DNA of 44,587 bases, taken from contig DASYZB010000146.1 of NCBI GenBank assembly GCA_035946615.1, forward strand, positions 1 through 44,587, read 5' to 3'. The notes under the pieces were generated by a model. The model was not told the DNA's origin. It saw nothing but the letters and a program-made list of their open reading frames with translations, and did not search any database. The DNA comes from Verrucomicrobiia bacterium (lineage in GTDB: Bacteria > Verrucomicrobiota > Verrucomicrobiia > Limisphaerales > UBA8199). Within the stretch, counting starts at the first letter, position 1, and each line of letters opens with the position of its first letter. Shown piece after piece: positions 33,122 to 41,400 of the stretch. The position numbers were made by a program, and so were the translations under genes.

Positions 33122-34087
33122 ATGCCCATCACTTACTTAGATGCTATCCGCGAGGCGCAGGCGCGCGCCCTGGCTGAGGACCCGCGCGTGTTCATCTATG
33201 GGCAGGACGTCGGCTCGTTTGGCGGCGCGTTTAAGGCCACAAGGAACCTCGCTCAACAATTCCCCGGACGCGTCATCGACGCGCCTATCAGTGAAGATGC
33301 CATGCTGGGCCTGGCCGTCGGGGCGGCCATCGAAGGCATGCGCCCGATTATCGAAATTCAGTTTGCAGATTTCTCTACGATTGGTTTTAACCAACTCGTC
33401 AACCAGGCGGCAACACTCCATTGGCGGACCCGGGTGCCGTGTCCGATAACGCTTCGCTTGCCTGGCGGCGGCACTTCCGGGAGCGGCCCATTTCACAGCC
33501 AGAGCATGGAAGCCATTTACGCGCATTATCCAGGTCTGATTGTCATGACTCCCGCCACGGTCGAAGATGCCTATAGCATGCTGCTCGAAGCCGTGGCCAT
33601 TGATGACCCGGTAGTCTTTTGTGAGCACAAATATCTCTATTACCACCTCAAAGCCGAGCGTTTGCCAACCGAGGCCATGCCCGTTGGCAAAGCCCGCATC
33701 GCGCGCCCGGGACGCGATATGACCATCGTCGCCTACAGCGCGATGGTCCATGAGGCCCTGGCTGTGGCGGAGGAATTGGCAGTTGAACGAATTGAAATTG
33801 AAGTCGTGGACCTGCGTTCGGTCAAGCCGCTCGACACCGATACCGTGATGGCTTCGGTGGCGCGCACGGGCCGGCTTTTATGCGTGGGCGAGGCCTGGCC
33901 TTGGGGCGGCGTCACCGCTGAGGTGGTCGCTCGAGTGGCCGCCGAGGGGTTTGCGCTTCTGGACGCCCCGCCCCAGCGGCTCAACGCCAAAGATACACCG
34001 GTTCCTTATCACCCGAAGCTCTGGGCAGCTCACCGGCCAACCGCGCACAGCATCGCCGCGGCCGCCCGCCGCCTCTTGCGCCTTTGA
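33122..34087 (+). CDS. 2-oxoacid dehydrogenase E1 component, beta subunit
   Basis: A 321-residue partner of E1 alpha that completes the TPP site and binds E2. Motifs: YLDAIREAQARALAEDPRVF, APISEDAMLGLAVGAAIEGM with the catalytic Glu region, FADFSTIGFNQLVNQAATLH and the C-terminal transketolase domain (LLCVGEAWPWGGVTAEVVAR). Length is normal. It is somewhat closer in style to the branched-chain 2-oxoacid type. E2 begins 13 bp downstream. Confidence 0.94.
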   Translation: MPITYLDAIREAQARALAEDPRVFIYGQDVGSFGGAFKATRNLAQQFPGRVIDAPISEDAMLGLAVGAAIEGMRPIIEIQFADFSTIGFNQLVNQAATLHWRTRVPCPITLRLPGGGTSGSGPFHSQSMEAIYAHYPGLIVMTPATVEDAYSMLLEAVAIDDPVVFCEHKYLYYHLKAERLPTEAMPVGKARIARPGRDMTIVAYSAMVHEALAVAEELAVERIEIEVVDLRSVKPLDTDTVMASVARTGRLLCVGEAWPWGGVTAEVVARVAAEGFALLDAPPQRLNAKDTPVPYHPKLWAAHRPTAHSIAAAARRLLRL

Positions 34088-34100
34088 ACCACACCGCCCT

Positions 34101-35309
34101 ATGCCCTCTATTCCGATTATTATGCCTCAACTCGGCGAATCCATTGCCGAGGCCATGGTCGTTAACCTCCTGGTCCGCGTCGGTGACTCGGTACAGACCG
34201 ATCAGGACATTATTGAAGTCGAGACCAGCAAAGCGACGATGAACGTCGCCTCTCCTTGCACGGGCCGCGTTGAGACGCTCCTGGTCAAACTGAACGAGAG
34301 CTACCCCGTTGGCACTGTTCTGGGTTATTTGGAGGCCAGCACCGAGGAGGCCGCGCGCCTGGGCTTGGATGCCCAACCACCCGAAAAGAACGGCGATGAA
34401 ACCGAGCCCGGTCATGGCCGCGGCGGCCCCATGCAAACCGATGGCGCCAGGAAAAGAGTCGAGCCCACGGTGCGCGGCCTGCCAGTCCCCGCAAACGCCA
34501 CGGGCGCCAGCTATATGTCCCCTCGCCTTAAAGCCCGTATGATAGAGTTGGGCTTGCACGCCGCCGATTTGGCTGGATTGCCCGGCAGCGGCGCTGCCGG
34601 GCGGGTCACCATCCAGGATTTCGAAAAATTTATCGCCAATCTCGAACAAAACAAACTCAGCCAGGCCTCGAGCATGCGCGTGGCGGTGGCCGATGCCATG
34701 CGCCGCAGTTGGACCCGCCCTCTGGCCACCGTCGCCCTGCCGGTGCGGTTCGATTGCCTTCTGGAACATCGCAAGAGCTGCAATCCCCGGCCCGGCCCGG
34801 CGCTCTACGCGCTGCGAGCGCTGGCGGTTGCCCTGTCGGAAAATAGCGCCCCGGCTGGCCGCCTGATCGGCCACCAAATTGTGCGACCCCACGCCATCGA
34901 CATCGGTTTTGCTGTCGAAGCCGAAGACGGCGTGCTGGTGCCGGTGATTCGAAACGCCCACAAACGGTCGCTGCGCGATTTGGTGCAGCGTTACGACGAA
35001 CTCATTCAACTGGCCCACAAACGCAAACTCCCCGCCGACGCCACCGGCGGCTCCATCGCCACCGTCACCAATTTCGGCACTTTCGGCCTGACTTGGGCCA
35101 CGCCTATTCCTTTGCCCGAGCAAACCCTGGTGCTGGGGATGGGCGCCGCCCGGCGAGTGCCCTTCTGGGACGAGGCCCAGGAGCGGTTCGTGCCCATCCT
35201 CGAGGCCAACGTCACCCTGAGCTTCGACCACCGCGTCCTGGATGGCGGCGCAGCCGGCCGGTTGCTCGCCCGGGTCAGCCAACTGCTCGCTCAGCCTGAA
35301 AAACTCTAG
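34101..35309 (+). CDS. Dihydrolipoamide acyltransferase (E2)
   Basis: A 402-residue core enzyme from ATG 34101; a longer frame from 33951 only overlaps E1 beta and is not used. A single lipoyl domain covers residues 1-80 (IIMPQLGESIAEAMVVNLLV), with the lipoylated Lys in VETSKATMNVASP. A Glu/Pro/Gly linker leads to the peripheral subunit-binding domain (SYMSPRLKARMIELGLHAAD, about residues 135-175). The catalytic domain ends with the active-site motif LSFDHRVLDGGAAGRLLARV. No E3 (lipoamide dehydrogenase) gene is in the window, so E3 must be encoded elsewhere. Confidence 0.94.
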   Translation: MPSIPIIMPQLGESIAEAMVVNLLVRVGDSVQTDQDIIEVETSKATMNVASPCTGRVETLLVKLNESYPVGTVLGYLEASTEEAARLGLDAQPPEKNGDETEPGHGRGGPMQTDGARKRVEPTVRGLPVPANATGASYMSPRLKARMIELGLHAADLAGLPGSGAAGRVTIQDFEKFIANLEQNKLSQASSMRVAVADAMRRSWTRPLATVALPVRFDCLLEHRKSCNPRPGPALYALRALAVALSENSAPAGRLIGHQIVRPHAIDIGFAVEAEDGVLVPVIRNAHKRSLRDLVQRYDELIQLAHKRKLPADATGGSIATVTNFGTFGLTWATPIPLPEQTLVLGMGAARRVPFWDEAQERFVPILEANVTLSFDHRVLDGGAAGRLLARVSQLLAQPEKL

Positions 35310-35317
35310 ATTTGATT

Positions 35318-35719
35318 ATGATGCCTGCCCGAAAAAGCAACCCTCGAGCCGAATACCGCCTGCTCCACGTCGAGCGTGTCAACGCCTCGCTCAGCCTGGC
35401 CCGGAAGTTTCCCGGGTTGAAATCCTTAACCCTTAACATCGAGTACTTTGATCCGTCCGGCTTGACCCGAAGCGGGGGGATGAAGGTCAAGGCCAATCTC
35501 CAAATGGCAAAATCCCTTGTTCGCTTCAATTGTCCCCACGGCGACTGCGCCGGGGGCGACTACGATTTAAGCGAAGAGCTCTCGCAGGCCATTACCGCCG
35601 GGCGAACCAGTGTGACGGGAGAAAAGCGCTGCCAGGGTGTGCGCCATAACAGAGACAGAAAAGAAAGCGTTCCCTGCCGCAATCTCTTGCGCTACAAACT
35701 GCGCCTGGCTTACGTCTAA
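35318..35719 (+). CDS. Conserved hypothetical Cys-containing protein
   Basis: A protein of about 133 residues beginning 8 bp after the E2 gene (ATG 35318; a TTG at 35312 is possible). A basic N-terminus is followed by a beta-rich core and Cys residues in FNCPHGDCAGGDYDLSEEL, then GEKRCQGVRHN and VPCRNLLRYKLRLAY. The four Cys could bind a metal ion. I believe homologues with the same pattern occur in other bacteria, but no function is known to me. Co-transcription with the dehydrogenase operon is likely from spacing; functional linkage is unproven. Confidence 0.75.
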   Translation: MMPARKSNPRAEYRLLHVERVNASLSLARKFPGLKSLTLNIEYFDPSGLTRSGGMKVKANLQMAKSLVRFNCPHGDCAGGDYDLSEELSQAITAGRTSVTGEKRCQGVRHNRDRKESVPCRNLLRYKLRLAYV

Positions 35720-35902
35720 CCTGGCGCACCCCAGAGCAGATCAGGCTTTTCGCTTTAATGTGCTGGCCTTGTCCCTGGCTTGTGCAGACTAAAGTCCTTA
35801 GATTTATCGCAAAAAAATTCGTGTTAATTCATGAAATTAGTGTCTGGCTCCGCGCGGCCTGAGGTCGCGCCTCGCCAGTAAACTGGACAAATCATCCGGG
35901 GT

Positions 35903-35919
35903 GTGTCACGGTGGGACAC
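35903..35919 (+). promoter_or_regulatory. Possible operator of the toxin-antitoxin pair
   Basis: An inverted repeat with GTGTCAC (35903-35909) and GGGACAC (35913-35919) arms, one mismatch and a 3-bp spacer. It ends 4 bp before the antitoxin ATG. Toxin-antitoxin pairs of this class usually bind such palindromes to autorepress. Confidence 0.45.
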
Positions 35920-35923
35920 GGAT

Positions 35924-36187
35924 ATGAAAAGCATAACGATTCGGGAGTTGCACGAGCGAACTGGCAGATGGCTGCGCGAGGCGGGCCGCCGTGGTCAAAT
36001 CCTGGTAACGTTCAATGGCAAGACAGTGGCAAAAATTCTTCCGGAGAAAGACAAAGCGGCCACCCCGTATTTTTCTCGCCGGAAGTCGAGCCCATCTTTC
36101 AAAAGGCGCTTTGAAAGCGGCCGGTTTGGCGCGGGCGGCGCCGATAGCACCGCAGCCATATCCGAGGACCGTGAGGACCGCGTTTAA
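35924..36187 (+). CDS. Phd/VapB-type antitoxin
   Basis: An 87-residue protein from ATG 35924 (a GTG at 35903 would start inside the palindrome). The N-terminus is typical of Phd/YefM-like antitoxins (MKSITIRELHERTGRWLREA, then GQILVTFNGKTVAKILPE), which bind DNA as dimers. The C-terminal part is basic and disordered-looking, as expected for the toxin-neutralising tail. Its TAA overlaps the toxin's ATG (TAATG), a strong sign of coupling. Confidence 0.85.
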   Translation: MKSITIRELHERTGRWLREAGRRGQILVTFNGKTVAKILPEKDKAATPYFSRRKSSPSFKRRFESGRFGAGGADSTAAISEDREDRV

Positions 36188-36621
36188 TGCTCTACCTTGA
36201 CGCCAGCTCCATCGTTCGCTTGTATGTGAACGACCCCGGTTGGGAACGGGTCAAAGCACTGGCCGAAACCGACTCTGTTGCCTGTTCTGTTCACGGCCAG
36301 GCAGAGACGGTGGCCGCCTTCCATCGCAAATTTCGGGAAGGGATTTTCAGCACAAAGGATTTTGCCTCTGCGCTTGGGCAGTTTCGGGAAGATTGCCGCT
36401 ATGGGGCCTATGAGTGGCTGCCCGTGTCGTTGGACGTGGCGGCGCGGATCTCCGCCGTTTACGAAACTTTGCCTGCCTCGATTGCTTTGCGGGCATCCGA
36501 TGCCGTGCACCTTTCGGCGGCCGCTGAGAACGGTTTTAAACAGATCTACTCCAATGACGTGAGGCTGATCGGCGCATCAAGCGCTTTTGGCTTGAAAGGG
36601 CTGAACGTCATCTCAGCATGA
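36187..36621 (+). CDS. vapC: PIN-domain toxin, VapC family
   Basis: A 144-residue PIN-domain ribonuclease, probably toxic by cleaving tRNA or rRNA when not held by its antitoxin. Acidic metal-site residues are in place: Asp in MLYLDASSIVRLYV, Glu in GQAETVAAFHRKF, Asp in ALRASDAVHLSAA and Asp in IYSNDVRLIG. Length is normal for VapC. It overlaps the antitoxin stop. The pair sits between a metabolic operon and a sugar isomerase-like gene. Confidence 0.88.
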   Translation: MLYLDASSIVRLYVNDPGWERVKALAETDSVACSVHGQAETVAAFHRKFREGIFSTKDFASALGQFREDCRYGAYEWLPVSLDVAARISAVYETLPASIALRASDAVHLSAAAENGFKQIYSNDVRLIGASSAFGLKGLNVISA

Positions 36622-36742
36622 TTTTTTCGCAACAATTCCGAACAAAACCGGCCCCAAAATGGCCCGCCATTCACATAGCGAGAATCAAGTATCTCTAAAA
36701 AAATCCAGGTTTCCTGAAGAATCAAACGGAAAGCCCACTACA

Positions 36743-37621
36743 ATGCGAAATGTTATTTGTTTCCTGATGTCTTTGTTGCTGCTGGGTGGACCCCGCCTGA
36801 GCAGCGCAGCAGACAACCATCCGTCCGGGACCTTCACCAATGCGTTCTTTCCGTTTTGCATTGATTGGCATGATTCCAAGAAGCGCAATTTTGAACAGCA
36901 GAGCAACATGCTCAAAGAATTGGGCTATTCGGGCATGGGCCACATCTGGCTGGACAAAGTTGACGAGCGCCTCAAGGCCTTGGACGAAAATAATCTGAAG
37001 CTCTACCAGATCACCATGACGGTGGACATCAAACCCGATAAACCCGTCTGCGACCCCCGCCTCAAGCACGTCATGACCCTGTTGAAGGGGCGTGGCACCC
37101 AAATCCTTCTGCTCATCAACGGCATGAAACCGTCCGATCCTGCCGGTGATGACAAAGCGGTCGCCCTGGTCCGGGAAATCGCCGCAATGGGCCGTGACTC
37201 CGGCGTGCAGATTCTCCTCTATCCCCATACCGGTCTATGGCTCGAGCGCTTTGAGGATGCCATGCGAATCGAGAAGAAAGTGGCGCGGCCCAACGTGGGC
37301 ACCATGTTCAACCTCTGTCACTGGCTACGCGTTAGCAAGGACCGTAATTACCGCCCTCTGCTGGAAGCGGGCAAGGACAAGCTCTTTGCGGTTTCAATTA
37401 ACGGGGCCGATGAATGGGACCCACAACCCGGTTGGGCGCGCTATATCCAGCCCCTTGGCTGTGGCTCGTTTGACGTGCTGGCCTTTTTAAAGACACTCAA
37501 AGAAATCGGCTTTACCGGTCCGGTCGGCCTCCAGTGCTATGGCATCGGGGGGGACGCCAGAGACCACCTTGCCGAATCCATGGCCACCTGGCGGGATTAC
37601 TGCCGCAGGCTCAGCCAGTGA
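36743..37621 (+). CDS. Secreted sugar phosphate isomerase/epimerase-like TIM barrel
   Basis: A 292-residue protein from ATG 36743, chosen because it starts a signal peptide (MRNVICFLMSLLLLGGPRLS, cut near SSAADN). A frame from 36659 adds an untypical N-terminus. The mature part resembles xylose-isomerase-like TIM barrels: KELGYSGMGHIWLDKVDERL, ILLYPHTGLWLERFEDAM, NVGTMFNLCHWLRVSKD and the C-terminal GFTGPVGLQCYGIGGDARDH. Metal-binding residues are plausible, but the substrate is unknown. Such secreted sugar-isomerase-like proteins are common in Verrucomicrobia and Planctomycetes. Confidence 0.83.
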   Translation: MRNVICFLMSLLLLGGPRLSSAADNHPSGTFTNAFFPFCIDWHDSKKRNFEQQSNMLKELGYSGMGHIWLDKVDERLKALDENNLKLYQITMTVDIKPDKPVCDPRLKHVMTLLKGRGTQILLLINGMKPSDPAGDDKAVALVREIAAMGRDSGVQILLYPHTGLWLERFEDAMRIEKKVARPNVGTMFNLCHWLRVSKDRNYRPLLEAGKDKLFAVSINGADEWDPQPGWARYIQPLGCGSFDVLAFLKTLKEIGFTGPVGLQCYGIGGDARDHLAESMATWRDYCRRLSQ

Positions 37622-37668
37622 ACGCAGCCGTTGGTGGTTTTAGGCAAGCCCGCCGACCATACATTCAG

Positions 37669-37780
37669 TTACCGAATCTTTTAGCTTCTGTTACGCCGGC
37701 TTGCCTTCCCTCACCGTCGGCAAGCGCCAGCGAGCCAGATTACCAAAATCTAAAATCTTTAGGCTCCCTTACGCCAGCTT
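37669..37780. repeat. Imperfect direct repeat at the end of the PEP-CTERM gene
   Basis: Copy 1 (37669-37702) and copy 2 (37740-37780) share TTACC, AATCT and TTACGCC(G/A)GCTT in the same order. Copy 2 includes the stop and last codons of the PEP-CTERM gene. Between them, GCTTGCC (37699-37705) pairs with GGCAAGC (37719-37725) as a possible hairpin between convergent genes, without a U-run. Confidence 0.4.
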
Positions 37781-38446
37781 AGGCCGGAACGCGATTAGTC
37801 CTGCCAAGCCCATTCCCAGCAGGCCAAGAGTGGCGCCGCCATCCGGCACGCCAACCGCCCCGTTGCCATCCACTGTGAGGCTCCAACTGTCCAGCGTGCC
37901 CACACCCACGGGCGACACGTCCGCAATGTACAACGTCCAGGCCCCGTTGGCGTCCATCCCGTTGAACGAACTCAAAAAAGCGGTTCGCGGGTCGGTATCC
38001 AACGCCGTCAGCGGATTGACGTTGCGTGCGTCCGGCTGCCACGCTCCAGTCAACGCGCCCCCGCCCGCGCTGCCCAGGTGGCTGTCGCCGTTGGCCGCGC
38101 TGTCGCTGAATGTCACGTTGAGCCCGCTGTCAGACGAGCCATACGGATTGCCGCTGGTGCTGCCCACGCGATTGAGCAGCACGGCAAAACCGGTGGCACC
38201 GTGGCGCAAGTAGGCATAATAATCACCGTTGTAACCGCCGGAGATGTCCAGCGTCACCGTCACGTCGCTGATCGAAGTAATGGTCGTGCTGAGGTTGATC
38301 GTATCGGCCACGCCGTTCAGGTCGTTATCAGGGATGACCACCCCGGGCGACGAGGTGGCGGTGACGGGCAGGGCCCGTGCCGATGGAGCAAAGGCCTGCG
38401 CGAGGCAGAACATCAAACCGGCAGGTAAAAGGAGTCTCATTTTCAT
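37769..38446 (-). CDS. PEP-CTERM protein with proprotein-convertase P-domain
   Basis: A secreted protein of about 225 residues from ATG 38444-38446 (38440 is also possible). The signal peptide is LLLPAGLMFCLAQAFAPSARA. A P-domain-like beta sandwich follows (SDVTVTLDISGGYNGDYYAY, then FNGMDANGAWTLYIADVSPV and LDSWSLTVDG). The C-terminus is a PEP-CTERM anchor in the verrucomicrobial VPDGG form (GVPDGGATLGLLGMGLAGLI, then a basic tail), a target for exosortase processing. No peptidase domain accompanies the P-domain. It lies 20 bp after the giant exoprotein gene, so the two are probably co-expressed. Confidence 0.9.
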   Translation of the reverse strand: MKMRLLLPAGLMFCLAQAFAPSARALPVTATSSPGVVIPDNDLNGVADTINLSTTITSISDVTVTLDISGGYNGDYYAYLRHGATGFAVLLNRVGSTSGNPYGSSDSGLNVTFSDSAANGDSHLGSAGGGALTGAWQPDARNVNPLTALDTDPRTAFLSSFNGMDANGAWTLYIADVSPVGVGTLDSWSLTVDGNGAVGVPDGGATLGLLGMGLAGLIAFRPKLA

Positions 38447-38466
38447 AGTCGTGCAAGGCAACTGGG

Positions 38467-41400
38467 TCATGGGCCAACGCGCGTCCGGTAGAAGCGAGGC
38501 GAAGTAGGGTTGCTGTCGTTGTAAATGATCAAACCGGTGGCGTCGGCTGTCAGCGTACCGGACAAATCGGTCCATGGGCCGCTGCTCGATGAGGCCGATT
38601 GGATGACGTATTGGAACGTCGGGATGCCGGCGAACTGGAGGAAATTCGCGCCGGAGTTGGCCGTAATCGAGATCAGATTGAGCGTCGGCCCGCTGGTTGA
38701 AGTGACCGTAACGGCCACAGTGCCTTGGGCGGTGCAGTGGCCATCGCTGAGCGTGTAGGTGAACGTATCGAGGCCCGCAAAGTCATGCGCCGGCGTATAA
38801 GACACCATCGTGCCGCCGCTTGTCAGCGCGACGGCGCCGCCATGGGCGCTCGATGAACTGACACTCAGGATGCTCAGCGGACCGTGGATTGAGCTGCTGT
38901 CGTTGGCGAGGAGTTTAACAACTGGCGCGTTGACCGCCGTGTTCTGCACAGTTCCAAGGGTGTCGGCCCCAGCCACGGGCGGCTCATTAAGGGTTATCGT
39001 CACCTCCGCGCTGGAATCCGGACAAGGCGGATTAGAGATGGTCCAGCGCAAGACAATCGGACCCGTGCCGGCGGTGTGCGTGAAGGCTGCATTTGGATCG
39101 TTGGCGCTGCTGAAGCCGCCGACCCCGCCGCGGACAATCGTCCAAGTGCCCACGCCGACGATTGGGGTATTGCCCCCCAGGGCCGCTGATGTGCTGCCAG
39201 GGCAAATCGTTTGCGGCCCACCCACCGTGGCGGTTGTCGGCGGGAGATTGATGGGCACATCAACGGAATTCTGGGCCGTGCATCCGGAGCTATTGCCCAC
39301 CACCAGGGTGAGGGTCACGAGGCCCGAGGCCCCGGCAGTGTAGGTGACGCTCTGCTGATCGAGCAGACCCGTGAGAGCGCCGTTGCTGATGGTCCATGAA
39401 TAGGTGGCAGCGCCGGCCGGGCCGCTGGCCGTATTGCCGGTGGAATCAGCGCACACGCTGGCGTCCGCTGTAATCGCGGGCGTGGACGGCAGCGCGTTGA
39501 CGGTCAGCGCAGCGGGGAGTGAATCCACCGGACCGGAGGTGTTGGTAAACACCGCGCGATATTGGTTGCCGCTCTGCGAAACTGCCGCTGTAAAGCTGAG
39601 CGTACCCGAAGTTGCGCCGGTAACGTCATTCCAAGTCAAGCCGCCATCAGTGCTCACCTGCCATTGGACGGTGGGCGTGGGGGTGCCACTTGCTGTTGCG
39701 GTGAACGTCGCAGCAGCTCCGTCACATACCGTGGCGGCTTGCGGTTGCTGGGTCACGAGAGGCGCCGCGCCCTGGAATTCAAGCGCGCCCATGTCCACGA
39801 TGCTGCTGAAAATGCGCGGAAAGCCTGGGCCGCGCTGGTCGTCCGGCGACGCCTCGGTGGTGTTGCCGTTGGCGTTTTGATCGGCGTAGTCCTGCGGAAT
39901 GAGCGCGTTGTCGCCGGCGTCAATGGCCGGGCTGTTGACCACCAGCGCGTGCGTCAAGGTGGGACCGCCGTTGTTGGCCAGCGTGGTGTCCAAAACCGTA
40001 GTGAGGTTAATCGTCCCGCTTCCACTGTTGCCGACGATGTTGCCGTTGACGCCATTGCCAATGCCGCCCGCGCTGCCGGCGTCGCCGATCAAATCGTGGC
40101 TGGCCGTGCCGATGGTGCCGCCGAGGTCGTCCGCTCCGCCGCTGTCGGAGTTGCCGGCCACGATGCTGTTGTTCAAGGTCCCGGTGACCGCCGCGTCAAT
40201 TCCCCCGCCGCTGCCCGCGGCGCCAGTGGCGCCGTTGCCGGTGATGGTCACGTTGGCCGCAGTCCAGGTGGCGGCGTTGGCGAGGTTAATCCCGCCACCA
40301 TAACTGGCCTGGTTGCCGGAAATGGTGCTGTTGGCCACCGTCAGAGTGCCCCCATTGTCAATGCCGCCGCCGCCGTTGACCGTCACGAGGTTGCTGGAGA
40401 TGGTGCTGTTGGCCACGATGAGCGTGCCGCTGTTGCAAATGCCGCCGCCATTGGGCGCTTGGTTGCTCGAAATGGTGCTGTTGAAAACGCTCAATACGCC
40501 AAGATTGTAAATGCCCCCACCGCCGGCGGCAGGTCCCGCTAGGTTGCCCGAAAGGATGCTGTTGGACACCACCAGCGTCGCGTTGTTGTCGTTGAAAACG
40601 CCGCCCGCCCCGACAGCCTGGTTGTTGGTGAGCGTGCAATTGGCCAGCGTCAGGCTGGCGAAGGGGCTATTGGACACCGCGCCGCCAAACTGGCCGCTGG
40701 CGCCGGCGCTGGCATTCTCAATGGTCAAGCCGCTGATCAGCACCGTCGGTCCGGGATTGGCCTGGGCGGTGTTGATGCCGAACACGCTGGCGTTTCCGTT
40801 CCCGCCGCCGCTGACGGTGACCAAACTCGCTCCGTCGCCGATAATCTTCAAATCCTTGTTCACGGTGAGCTCGGCGCCGGGCGCGTAGGCGCCGGCCTTG
40901 ACGAACACCATGCCACCAGCGCAGGCCGCGTTTATGCCCGCTTGAATGGTCTGCTTCGCCGTCGCCAGGCTAGTGCCGTCGTTGGCGTCGTTGCCGCCGG
41001 ACGCTTCCACGTAGATGGCCGGCGAGCACACCGTAATAGAGACCGTCGCCGCCGCCGAAGAGAGGGTGCCGTTGTTGACGTTGAACTGGAGGCTGTCCGG
41101 GCCGGCGTAATTGTTGTTCGGTGTGTAGGTCAGGTTGGGGGCTGCGCCCGAGAGGGCGCCATGCCCCGGGTTGACGGTCACGCTATACGTCAGCGGAAGC
41201 GGTGGCGAGTTCGGGTCGGCGCCGGTCAACGTGATGGTCGCGGCCGTGTTCTCGGGAGTGGTGACGGACTGAGGGTTGGCCGTGGGCGTGCCGACCACGG
41301 TGATCGAGACCGTGGCGAGCAGAGAATCGACCGCTCCATTGTTGACCTTGAACTGCAAGCTGTCCGAACCAAAATAACCGCTGTTCGGGGTGTACGTCAG

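Noticed and set aside
33951-34100. Upstream start for E2 at 33951
   Set aside because: It overlaps E1 beta; the lipoyl domain begins precisely at the ATG at 34101.
33981-35282. Minus-strand ORF of 433 codons
   Set aside because: Antisense to E1 beta and E2; long only because of the high GC and codon phase.
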